This document shows positions 18,513-27,067 of a stretch of DNA of 64,000 nt, one piece after another (position 1 is the first letter of the stretch; every line of letters begins with the position of its first letter). The stretch comes from Homoserinimonas sp. OAct 916. GTDB lineage: Bacteria; Actinomycetota; Actinomycetes; Actinomycetales; Microbacteriaceae. The notes beneath the pieces are model-generated. The model ran no database searches and was not told the DNA's origin. It saw nothing but the letters and a program-made list of their open reading frames with translations. Made by a program: the position numbers and the translations under genes. The stretch is from assembly GCF_003260275.1 (NCBI RefSeq), contig NZ_QJHB01000005.1, positions 186,001 to 250,000 on the forward strand, read 5' to 3'.

Positions 18513-21005
18513 TCAATCTCGCGAGGGCCGCTGCGCCGGCACCTCGGTGTTCTGATGACCGGGACCGTTCGCGATCAACAGTCTTCGCCGGCTGGTGCGG
18601 TTCAACCGGAACATGACTTCGATGCCCGCGCACGCTATGAACGAAATGATGAGGCTGGCGATCAGTTGATCGGTTGGGGGCCATGCGACGCTGAAGAAGT
18701 CTCGCACGAACGGCACGACCAGCAGGAGCACGAGGCCCACATACATCGATCCGATGATGAGCACTCGCCAGAGGTTCAACGGCCGGGAGAGCACGATCAG
18801 CACCCAGAGCCCAATCAGTGCCAAGGTGATCACTGCGCTGGTTTGAGCGCCTTCACCGTGCCCCGTCCCTGATCTGGAGTAGATGCCGACAGCGATAAGC
18901 GCCCCAGCGATAGTGGCACCGGCCGGTACCGCAAAAGACAGCGAACGTCTCAGGAACCCGGGAACGTATCGACTGGTGTTGGGCATCAACGCCAGGAAGA
19001 GAGCAGGGATACCGATCGTGAGCCCGTCGGTTGCCGAAAGCTGGCGAGGAAGGAAGGGAAACTCCCACAAGAGCGCTCCGAACACCACCGACAATACGAT
19101 TATGTAGGCGGTCTTGGTGAGGAACAACATCGCGAGCCGTTCGATGTTCGCAATCACGCGTCGACCTTCGGCGACCACGACCGGGAGCCGATCGAAACGG
19201 CCATCGAGAAGAACCAACCGTGACACGGCTTTGGTCGCTGCGGCGGCAGAGTCCATGGCAATACCGATATCTGCTTCCTTCATCGCCAAGGCATCGTTGA
19301 CGCCGTCACCGGTCATCGCCACAACATGTCCGCGAGCATGCAATGCCCGCACAATATCCCTCTTCTGGTAGGGAGTGACCCGGCCGAAGACGACATTGTT
19401 CGCCATCACCTCGCTCAGTTCGTCCAGGTCTTCCGGCAGGGTACGGGCATCATATCCGCGTTCCACCGGCAGGCCGACCTCCCGGGCAACTGCCGCCACC
19501 GTGAGCGGATCGTCCCCGGAAAGCACTCTGATCTCGACACCCTCCTTCTGGAAATAGGCCAGCGTTTGTGCTGCATCGGAGCGAACACGTTCGCGAAACG
19601 TCAACAAGGTGACCGGGACACGATTGTCCGGCAAGCTGGGTGACGACGGATCCCCACCAGTCGAAGGCTGTTCAGGCGAATGAGCCAGGATCAGGGTGCG
19701 AAGGCCCGCCGCGGCCAACTCTGCCGCCTTCTGAAGGGTCTGGTCTGCGTGAGGTGCGGCCGGCGACAGCACAAATTCGGGAGCGCCCAATATCCAGGTG
19801 CCCGCCGATCCGCAATCATCGGTGAAGGTGACAGCACTCCACTTCCGTTCCGAAGAAAACGGAACGCTCGACAGCGCCTCCAGCCCATCACTGGCAGAGA
19901 ATTCCGTGGCGAGACACCGAGCCGTCGTATTGGCGATCGGATCATCGCCGAACCAGCCCAGTACCTGCCGCCAACCTGCCGGCGGCACTTTCGCGGTGTC
20001 GTGTACGGCGTCGAAGATCATGGCGCCATCGGTCAGCGTTCCGGTCTTGTCGATGCAGAGCACGTCCACCCTGGCCAGCCCCTCGAGTGCGGGCAACTCC
20101 TGCACCAGAACATTCATTCCGGCCAGCTTCATACCGCCCACTGCGAAAGCAACACTGGAGATCAGGACAAGCCCCAACGGGACCATCGCGATGATACTGG
20201 CCACGACACCGACCACCGCATCCCTCCAGGCCCCGGAGCTGAGCGCATATTCCCATCCGCCGTAAGCCTGCATCTGTCCGTTGACTACGATCGCGGTGAT
20301 CGGCAGAAGCGCCCAGGTTATCCAGCCGAGAAGCCGATTGAGCGAGTTGCGAATCTCCGAGTTGAACATGGCGAAGCGCTTGGCCTCAACGGTGAGGCGG
20401 CTCGAGTAGGACGCTTCACCGACCCGTGTGACACGCGCTCTGCCCTGTCCTCCGACAACGAGTGAGCCCGACAGTATTTCATCACCATGCGACTTGTCGA
20501 CGGGCTCCGATTCGCCGGTGAGTAGAGACTCGTCGATCTCCAGGCCGTCGTCATCGATGATGACCCCATCTGCGGCCACCTGGTCACCAGCACGCACGAT
20601 GAGCACATCATCCTGCACAACGTCTTCGACCGCGACGTGCTGAACAGTCCCATCGCGAAGCACTCGGGCATTTGAGGAATCAAGGATGGCGAGTCGATCC
20701 AGTAATCTCTTCGCCCGATATTCTTGACTCACGCCAATGATGCTGTTGGCGATCGCGGCAAAGCCGAAAAGCGCATCTCTCCAATGCCCGAGCAGCACCA
20801 GAAGCAGGAAACCGCCGAGGACGATGCCGTTGAACAGAGTCAGAACGTTCACGCGGAAAATGCGCCAAATACTTCGGCTGGAATCATCGGGAAGTTGGTT
20901 GTCCAGGCCGTCCCGCACGCGGCTCCTGGCTTCCCCGGAAGTCAGCCCGGAGAGCTCGAGGCTGTCGTCGTCGCGATTGGGCGGCGGAGGAGGAGGCAAA
21001 GTCAC
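18513..21005 (-). CDS. ctpE: CtpE-like P-type cation-transporting ATPase
   Basis: This roughly 830-aa pump shows ESLLTGESEPVDK, the phosphorylation site DVLCIDKTGTLTDG and AMTGDGVNDALAMKEADIG. Sequence style (LSGLTSGEARSRVRDGLDN at the N-terminus, MVPLGLVLISSVAFAVGGMKL in the fourth membrane helix) matches mycobacterial CtpE, a Ca2+ uptake ATPase. It is distinct from the MgtA-like pump that follows 233 bp downstream on the same strand. The start is uncertain: GTG at 21005 just before a polyproline stretch is used, but the frame is open to a GTG at 21146 and neither has a good ribosome binding site. Confidence 0.8.
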   Translation of the reverse strand: MTLPPPPPPNRDDDSLELSGLTSGEARSRVRDGLDNQLPDDSSRSIWRIFRVNVLTLFNGIVLGGFLLLVLLGHWRDALFGFAAIANSIIGVSQEYRAKRLLDRLAILDSSNARVLRDGTVQHVAVEDVVQDDVLIVRAGDQVAADGVIIDDDGLEIDESLLTGESEPVDKSHGDEILSGSLVVGGQGRARVTRVGEASYSSRLTVEAKRFAMFNSEIRNSLNRLLGWITWALLPITAIVVNGQMQAYGGWEYALSSGAWRDAVVGVVASIIAMVPLGLVLISSVAFAVGGMKLAGMNVLVQELPALEGLARVDVLCIDKTGTLTDGAMIFDAVHDTAKVPPAGWRQVLGWFGDDPIANTTARCLATEFSASDGLEALSSVPFSSERKWSAVTFTDDCGSAGTWILGAPEFVLSPAAPHADQTLQKAAELAAAGLRTLILAHSPEQPSTGGDPSSPSLPDNRVPVTLLTFRERVRSDAAQTLAYFQKEGVEIRVLSGDDPLTVAAVAREVGLPVERGYDARTLPEDLDELSEVMANNVVFGRVTPYQKRDIVRALHARGHVVAMTGDGVNDALAMKEADIGIAMDSAAAATKAVSRLVLLDGRFDRLPVVVAEGRRVIANIERLAMLFLTKTAYIIVLSVVFGALLWEFPFLPRQLSATDGLTIGIPALFLALMPNTSRYVPGFLRRSLSFAVPAGATIAGALIAVGIYSRSGTGHGEGAQTSAVITLALIGLWVLIVLSRPLNLWRVLIIGSMYVGLVLLLVVPFVRDFFSVAWPPTDQLIASLIISFIACAGIEVMFRLNRTSRRRLLIANGPGHQNTEVPAQRPSRD

Positions 21006-21255
21006 ATCACTTTCATCTACACGTAGCGTAGACGAAACACCGCGGAGTTCTCTGCTTCCACTCGCCTCGAGACCCAGGAGAGATCTGTAGCCAGTGGGTG
21101 AGGCCGGGTTCTGTTGAGGAGAACTGCCCGGACGGCCCGGCAGCACCGGCTACTCTCGACCATGATCGTCGCGGAGCGATACGCTGGGCAACCCGGCAGC
21201 TTTTTCAGGCAGCCCGCCGTGAATCATCTGAACGTCATCACTCGAGAGGTGCGCT

Positions 21256-22128
21256 ATGGACAGTTGGACCCGCGTCGGTGTGGATGGATCGCCCGCCTCC
21301 TATCGTGCTCTGGATTGGGCTGCGGATCGCGTAGCTGTTCGTGGCGGAGGGTTGGAGGCGCTGTGCGCGGTAGACCTGAAGGTCATATCGGCCATCTACG
21401 GCTCCGAGTTCGATCCGGTCTCCATAGCAAGCGATGTTCTGGCGGAGGCACGTCGCCGCGTGGAGGCGCGCCAACCCCGGGTCGTCGTCAAAACCCGATG
21501 GGTCGACGGTCGTCCGGCACGAGAACTGGTTCGAGGAACGAAGGCCTATGACCTCATCGTTGTCGGCACCGATAAACTCCCGGAAGTGAATGCGCCGCGG
21601 GTCGGGACTCTTCCGTTGAAAGTCGCAGCACGGGCCGAGTGCGTCGTTGCTGTCATCCCCGCCTTCGATCCCGAGGGTCGGTCCGGAGTGATCGCGGGCG
21701 TCGATCTGACCTCTCGTGCCCACAGTGCACTCTCTCTCGCACTCGTGGAGGCAACCTGGCTCAAGACGCAAGTACACGCTGTTCATGCGTGGGGTGTGCC
21801 GGAAATGCTCGAACGCGATGTGCTGGTCGGAGCGGAGCCAGAACCCACGTTTCCGAAGTCATCGTTCGATTTCCTGCACGAGGCCATCCGAGAAGTCGCT
21901 GATGGGGGCGATGAGTCGATAGTTCTCGAGGTGGTGCGTCAGAACCCGTCCCTCGCGCTGATCGAACGCGCGAGAACCGCACAACTCCTCGTGGTCAGCA
22001 CCCGCGGACGAGGCAAGGTCGCGTCGACTGTTCTCGGCTCCGTCTGCCATGACGTGCTGCAGAACATCGCTTCCCCGGTCATGGTGGTGGGCACCCGCTA
22101 CGATCCCACTGCGTCGCACGTGACGTGA
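21256..22128 (+). CDS. Universal stress protein with two Usp domains
   Basis: This 290-aa cytosolic protein has an N-terminal Usp domain (VGVDGSPASYRALDWAADRV, then DLIVVGTDKLPE) and a second one from about residue 145 (VIAGVDLTSRAHSALSLAL) ending in LLVVSTRGRGKVASTVLGSV, which resembles the ATP-binding G-x2-G-x9-GS motif. The first domain lacks that motif. Tandem Usp proteins in Actinomycetota are commonly induced by hypoxia or stationary phase. It is divergent from the CtpE-like ATPase, with a 250-bp intergenic region, and upstream of phosphoketolase. Confidence 0.88.
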   Translation: MDSWTRVGVDGSPASYRALDWAADRVAVRGGGLEALCAVDLKVISAIYGSEFDPVSIASDVLAEARRRVEARQPRVVVKTRWVDGRPARELVRGTKAYDLIVVGTDKLPEVNAPRVGTLPLKVAARAECVVAVIPAFDPEGRSGVIAGVDLTSRAHSALSLALVEATWLKTQVHAVHAWGVPEMLERDVLVGAEPEPTFPKSSFDFLHEAIREVADGGDESIVLEVVRQNPSLALIERARTAQLLVVSTRGRGKVASTVLGSVCHDVLQNIASPVMVVGTRYDPTASHVT

Positions 22129-22162
22129 TGTCGAACCTGTCTGCTGGTTGCCCTCCAGCACG

Positions 22163-22192
22163 GGATCGGTGGGGACAATTCTGCCCCGATCC
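22163..22192. terminator. Inverted repeat after the universal stress gene, terminator or operator
   Basis: GGATCGG at 22163-22169 pairs perfectly with CCGATCC at 22186-22192, and the inner GGGG/CCCC can extend the structure. It starts 35 bp after the Usp stop and lies about 190 bp before phosphoketolase. No T-run follows, so either an actinobacterial terminator or a regulator site is possible. Confidence 0.4.
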
Positions 22193-22380
22193 GGGCCGCT
22201 CACCGGCACGGCGACGCGGCGTGTGACCACAGCCCCTGTCTGCACACTGCGCGCACGCCTATTCTGCAGTTATGGTTCGCGGCGAGGATTGACTGCAAAT
22301 CGAGCGATTTCACGTCGAGCCAGGCCGTCTCCGGGCAGTTCCGATCGGTCATTCAGCCCGTTGAAACGGAACCTCATCCC

Positions 22381-24861
22381 ATGGACCAGAGAAACAGCAG
22401 GCCAGCATCGTGGCAACTTCGACCGATACACGAACTCACCGACCAGACGGGTGCGGAGCTCGACGCCTGGTGGAGGGCAGCCAACTACCTCTCGTTGGGG
22501 CAGATCTACCTCATGGACAACCCGCTGCTCCGCCGTCGGCTGTCACGTGAAGACATCAAACCACGACTGCTCGGGCACTGGGGCACCACACCCGGTCTGA
22601 ACTTCATCTACGCGCATTTGAACCGGGCGATCCGGGAACGCAGCCTCAACACGATCTATGTGACCGGTCCCGGCCACGGTGGTCCCGGGATGGTCGCGAA
22701 CGCGTATCTGGACGGTACCTATAGCGAGGTCTACAACGACATCGACCGCTCCGAAGCCGGGCTCCGCCGTCTTTTTCGGCAGTTCTCCTTTCCCGGCGGC
22801 ATTCCTTCGCACGTCGCCCCGCAGACTCCGGGCTCGATCCACGAGGGCGGCGAGCTCGGATACTCGCTCTCCCACGCCTACGGCGCCGCGTTCGACAACC
22901 CAGACCTGCTCGTCGCCTGCGTCGTCGGCGACGGTGAAGCCGAGACCGGCCCGTCCGCGACCGCCTGGCATTCCAACAAGTTTCTGAACCCGCTTCAGGA
23001 CGGGGTGGTATTGCCGATTCTGCATCTCAACGGGTACAAGATCGCAAACCCGACCGTGCTGGCGCGCATCCCCGAAGAAGAACTACTGCAACTGATGCGG
23101 GGCTACGGTCATACCCCCTTCCTGGTTTCGGGCGGTTTCGACGACGAGGATCCCATCGAGGTGCACAAACGCTTCGCTGAAACCCTCGACCGGGCACTGA
23201 ACCAGATCGCGCAGATCAAAGCGGATGCCGCGTGCGGCATTTCGACTGAGCGACCAGCGTGGCCGATGATCATCTTTCGCTCCCCGAAAGGGTGGACCTG
23301 CCCGAAAGAGATCGACGGGCATCCGGCGGAGAACAACTGGCGCGCCCACCAGGTGCCGCTCACCAACGCTCGCGACACCGTCGCGCACACCGAACTGCTC
23401 GAGACGTGGTTGCGCACATATCGGCCCGAGGAGCTCTTCGACGATGCCGGCGCGCCCGTCCCCCTCGCGACTGCACTTGCACCAGAGGGTGAGAGGCGCA
23501 TGAGCGCGAACCCCGTGGCCAACGGCGGGCTTCTGCGCCAGGAACTCCATCTGCCGAATTTTCGCGAGTACGCGGTCGATGTTCCGAGACCTGGCGGCTC
23601 GATCGACCAGGCGACAGAGGTCTTGGGACGCTGGTTGCGCGATGTGATCCGGCACAACCCTCACAACTTTCGCATCTTCGGCCCGGACGAAACCGCTTCC
23701 AATCGGCTCCAAGACGTCTTCGAAGCCACAAACAAGCAGTGGAATGCGGAAACCTGGCCGATCGACGAACTCGACAACCACCTCGCGCCGACCGGGCGAG
23801 TGATGGAGATGCTCAGCGAACATCAGTGCGAGGGCTGGTTGGAGGGTTACCTCCTGACTGGGCGCCATGGGCTGTTCAACTCATACGAGGCATTCGTGCA
23901 CATCGTCGACTCGATGTTCAACCAGCACGCGAAGTGGTTGGAGACGGCGCAATCGATCCCGTGGCGCCGACCGGTGTCGTCGTTGAATTACCTGCTCAGC
24001 TCACACGTCTGGCGGCAGGATCACAACGGCAATTCGCACCAGGATCCTGGCTTCATCGATCACGTCGTCAACAAGAAGGCGGACGTCGTGCGTGTCTACC
24101 TGCCATTCGACGCGAACACCCTGCTCTCCACCTATGACCACTGCCTGCGTTCCGTCAACTACGTGAACGTGGTGGTCGCCGGAAAGCAGCCGGAATACAA
24201 CTGGCTGAACATGGACGAAGCAGTCGCGCACTGCACTCGGGGCTTGGGCATACTGCAGTGGGCCGGCACCGAGTCGCCCGGCGTGGAACCAGATGTGGTG
24301 TTGGCTGCGGCCGGGGACGTGCCAACGCTGGAGGTGCTCGCTGCAGCCTCCATTCTGCGCCAGCAGGTGCCCACACTGAAAGTGCGGGTCGTCAATGTGG
24401 TCGACCTGATGCGGTTGCAGAGCGAGAGTGAGCATCCGCACGGGTTGTCAGACGGTGAGTACGACGGGATCTTCACCGCCGACAAACCGGTGATCTTCGC
24501 CTACCACGGCTATCCGTGGCTGATCCACCGGCTCACCTACCGTCGGCACGGTCACGACAACCTGCACGTACGTGGCTACAAAGAGGAGGGGACCACCACG
24601 ACCCCCTTCGACATGGTCATGCTCAACGATATCGACCGGTACCACCTGGTCATCGACGTTCTCGACCGGGTTCCCGGGCTCGCCGCCCGCTATGCCGGAT
24701 TGCGGCAGGAGATGCAGGACGCCCGGTTGACGGCACGCGCCTACACGCGCGCTCACGGCGAAGACATCCCCGAAGTCACCGAATGGCGATGGGGCCGGTC
24801 AACCCCAACCACCGAAAAGGCAGCAGCCACCGGATTCGACGACACCGGGAACGACAACTGA
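22381..24861 (+). CDS. xfp: Xylulose-5-phosphate/fructose-6-phosphate phosphoketolase
   Basis: This 826-aa thiamine-diphosphate enzyme splits xylulose-5-P or fructose-6-P with inorganic phosphate into acetyl-phosphate plus glyceraldehyde-3-P or erythrose-4-P. Family landmarks are intact: [59 protein letters not shown], the ThDP motif [20 protein letters not shown], and [12 protein letters not shown]. Length is normal (about 800 residues). Unlike many loci, no acetate kinase or phosphotransacetylase gene follows; a zinc dehydrogenase does. It gives acetyl-P without the oxidative steps of glycolysis, fitting an energy-limited state. Confidence 0.95.
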   Translation: MDQRNSRPASWQLRPIHELTDQTGAELDAWWRAANYLSLGQIYLMDNPLLRRRLSREDIKPRLLGHWGTTPGLNFIYAHLNRAIRERSLNTIYVTGPGHGGPGMVANAYLDGTYSEVYNDIDRSEAGLRRLFRQFSFPGGIPSHVAPQTPGSIHEGGELGYSLSHAYGAAFDNPDLLVACVVGDGEAETGPSATAWHSNKFLNPLQDGVVLPILHLNGYKIANPTVLARIPEEELLQLMRGYGHTPFLVSGGFDDEDPIEVHKRFAETLDRALNQIAQIKADAACGISTERPAWPMIIFRSPKGWTCPKEIDGHPAENNWRAHQVPLTNARDTVAHTELLETWLRTYRPEELFDDAGAPVPLATALAPEGERRMSANPVANGGLLRQELHLPNFREYAVDVPRPGGSIDQATEVLGRWLRDVIRHNPHNFRIFGPDETASNRLQDVFEATNKQWNAETWPIDELDNHLAPTGRVMEMLSEHQCEGWLEGYLLTGRHGLFNSYEAFVHIVDSMFNQHAKWLETAQSIPWRRPVSSLNYLLSSHVWRQDHNGNSHQDPGFIDHVVNKKADVVRVYLPFDANTLLSTYDHCLRSVNYVNVVVAGKQPEYNWLNMDEAVAHCTRGLGILQWAGTESPGVEPDVVLAAAGDVPTLEVLAAASILRQQVPTLKVRVVNVVDLMRLQSESEHPHGLSDGEYDGIFTADKPVIFAYHGYPWLIHRLTYRRHGHDNLHVRGYKEEGTTTTPFDMVMLNDIDRYHLVIDVLDRVPGLAARYAGLRQEMQDARLTARAYTRAHGEDIPEVTEWRWGRSTPTTEKAAATGFDDTGNDN

Positions 24862-25081
24862 CCATGGCCGAAACCGCGCGTATCTCCTGGGGTCCGGCGA
24901 GGATTCCGCGGGACGAATTCATAGTCCGCACACTGCTTGGCCGATCGGTGGAGGGTTAGCCTGAGAATGCGGGCAACCTTGGCATCCCACGGGTCTTCTC
25001 ACCCTGTTCATACTCCTCCGTACCCGTGCCACTATCAAATTAACGTCGGGGCTCGGTCGCCGACGAGGAGGAAGACAGATC

Positions 25082-26179
25082 ATGAAGGCACTCGTCTATT
25101 CAGGGCCCAACCAGAAGAGTTGGACGGATGTACCGAATCCGGTCATCCAGTATCCGACAGATGTGATCGTCAAGATGGTGGCCACGACGATCTGTGGTAC
25201 CGACTTGCATATTTTGAAAGGAGACGTGCCCGAGGTAGAGCGGGGCCGGATCCTTGGCCACGAAGGTGTCGGGGTGATCACCGAGATCGGTTCGGGCGTC
25301 GATCAGCTTGCTGTCGGCGATCGGGTCATTCTGGCCTGCGTGAGCTCGTGCGGGCGGTGCGCGAACTGCCGGACCGGCCTGTACAGCCACTGCTTGGATC
25401 CGGAAGGAACTCCGGGAATCGGCTGGATCTTCGGTTATATGATCGACGGCACCCAGGCCGAGTACGTACGCGTGCCATTCGCCGAGAACTCTGCCTACAA
25501 GGTTCCCGAAGGCGTGAGCGATGCGGAGGCAGTGCTCCTTTCGGATATTCTGCCCACCGGGTTCGAGATCGGCGTGCAGTACGGCCAGGTGAAGCCGGGC
25601 GATGTGGTGGCCGTGATCGGCGCCGGTCCGGTCGGGCTGGCTGCCGTGATGACCGCCCGCCTGTATGGGCCGTCAAAAATCATCGCGGTCGACCTCGACG
25701 GGGCACGGCTGGAACGTGCGGCCGGGTTCGGCGCCACAGACACTGTGAACTCGGGTGACTCCGATTGGAAGGAACAACTGCTTGCCCTCACTGACGGGGA
25801 TGGCGTAGATGTCGCGATCGAAGCGGTCGGCATCCCGCAGACGTTCACCATGGCCACCCAGATCGCTCGGCCCGGCGGGCACGTCGCGAACGTCGGGGTG
25901 CACGGCAAACCGGTCGAACTCCCCCTCAACGAGCTGTGGATCCGCAACCTCACCATCACGACCGGATTGGTGAACACGAACACGCTGGGCATGCTGCTCA
26001 AACTGGTCACCGAACACGCGCTGCCCGCCGACAGGTTCGTCACTCACGAATTCACCTTCGACCAGGTTCAGGAGGCGTACGATGTGTTCGGAAACGCGGC
26101 CGAACATGATGCCCTGAAGGTGCTCATTCACGATGGCCCGCGCATCCTGCCGCGGGCGCACAGCACCAAAGCGGGGTGA
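25082..26179 (+). CDS. Zinc-dependent alcohol dehydrogenase family protein
   Basis: This 365-aa medium-chain dehydrogenase has the catalytic zinc residues (TICGTDLHILKG, GHEGVGVITEIG), the structural zinc cluster SCGRCANCRTGLYSHC, and the Rossmann loop VVAVIGAGPVGLAAVMTARL followed by AVDLDGARLERA. It belongs to the secondary-alcohol/formaldehyde-type branch, though the substrate is unknown. ATG at 25082 follows GAGGAGGAAG, a strong ribosome binding site. It lies between phosphoketolase and the sugar phosphorylase operon in the same direction, and could re-oxidise NADH during limited respiration. Confidence 0.9.
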   Translation: MKALVYSGPNQKSWTDVPNPVIQYPTDVIVKMVATTICGTDLHILKGDVPEVERGRILGHEGVGVITEIGSGVDQLAVGDRVILACVSSCGRCANCRTGLYSHCLDPEGTPGIGWIFGYMIDGTQAEYVRVPFAENSAYKVPEGVSDAEAVLLSDILPTGFEIGVQYGQVKPGDVVAVIGAGPVGLAAVMTARLYGPSKIIAVDLDGARLERAAGFGATDTVNSGDSDWKEQLLALTDGDGVDVAIEAVGIPQTFTMATQIARPGGHVANVGVHGKPVELPLNELWIRNLTITTGLVNTNTLGMLLKLVTEHALPADRFVTHEFTFDQVQEAYDVFGNAAEHDALKVLIHDGPRILPRAHSTKAG

Positions 26180-26290
26180 CTCGGCCATGCAGGCACGCCC
26201 GAGAGTCGCGGCACCACCGCTCGGACGGCGCACGTTCGGTTCGGATTGTGGCGTCGAACTCACCATCCTCTCCCCCAGCGGAAGATGACT

Positions 26291-27067
26291 ATGTCAATCA
26301 CTGATGGTGGCGTGAACGTGGTCTCGGTCGGGCTCAGGGAGGGCGTCATTGCGTGCCTCTTCGATCTGGACGGGGTAGTGACGCAGACTGCCGCCGTGCA
26401 TGCTGCCGCGTGGAAGGACACGTTCGACGCGTTCCTGTTGGAGCGTTCGCGTCGCACCAACACACGGTTCGTTCCGTTCGACATGCACGCCGACTACGAC
26501 CGGTACGTCGACGGAGAGTTGCGGGAGGACGGCATCCGCTCGTTCCTGGCCTCGCGCGCGATTACCCTTCCTGAGGGTGATATGGGTGACGCGGCGAGCG
26601 CCGAGACGGTGAGCGGGTTGGGAAAGCGAAAGAACGAACTCTTTTTGTGGCGCCTGCGTGAGCATGGAGTACAGGTCTACCCGGGGTCGGTGGAGTATCT
26701 GCACGCTATCGGGCGGATGGGGCTTCAGAGTGCGGTGGTCTCGTCGAGCACGAATTGCCGCATGGTCCTGGAGGCTGCCGGCATCGAGGACCTGTTCCAG
26801 GTTCGGGTGGATGGAGCGACCGCGAGACACGAACATCTGGCGGGAAAACCCGCTCCAGACGCCTACCTGTTCGCAGCTCGTGCACTCGGAGTGGCGCCAG
26901 CACGGTGCGCCGTCTTCGAAGACGCGATCGCGGGGGTGGAGGCTGGCCGTTCCGGTGGTTTCGGCCAAGTGGTCGGGGTGGACCGGGCGGGACGATCAGA
27001 TGAATTAGGGGCACACGGTGCGACGATCGTGGTCTCTGATCTGGCCGCCTTGTTGGTGCACCAGTGA
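26291..27067 (+). CDS. pgmB: Beta-phosphoglucomutase family HAD hydrolase
   Basis: This 258-aa HAD protein has motif I CLFDLDGVVTQTAAVHAAAW, the cap-domain basic residues, SAVVSSSTNCRMVLEAAGI, and KPAPDAYLFAARALGV with CAVFEDAIAGVEAG. This is the beta-phosphoglucomutase pattern, converting beta-glucose-1-P to glucose-6-P. GTG of the next gene overlaps its stop by 4 bp, and that gene is GH65, whose phosphorylases release beta-glucose-1-P. The pairing resembles M. tuberculosis Rv3400-Rv3401. The start is ATG 26291, spaced well from GCGGAAGA; ATG at 26285 is an alternative. Confidence 0.88.
   Translation: MSITDGGVNVVSVGLREGVIACLFDLDGVVTQTAAVHAAAWKDTFDAFLLERSRRTNTRFVPFDMHADYDRYVDGELREDGIRSFLASRAITLPEGDMGDAASAETVSGLGKRKNELFLWRLREHGVQVYPGSVEYLHAIGRMGLQSAVVSSSTNCRMVLEAAGIEDLFQVRVDGATARHEHLAGKPAPDAYLFAARALGVAPARCAVFEDAIAGVEAGRSGGFGQVVGVDRAGRSDELGAHGATIVVSDLAALLVHQ

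Noticed and set aside
22171-22187. DosR/DevR box candidate GGGGACAATTCTGCCCC
   Set aside because: It has an extra base and no symmetric GTCCCC half, so I do not call it a DosR site; kept only as an inverted repeat.
24864-24959. 31-codon frame right after phosphoketolase (possible small gene or acetate-kinase start)
   Set aside because: Short, no acetate-kinase motif, and only a weak ribosome binding site.
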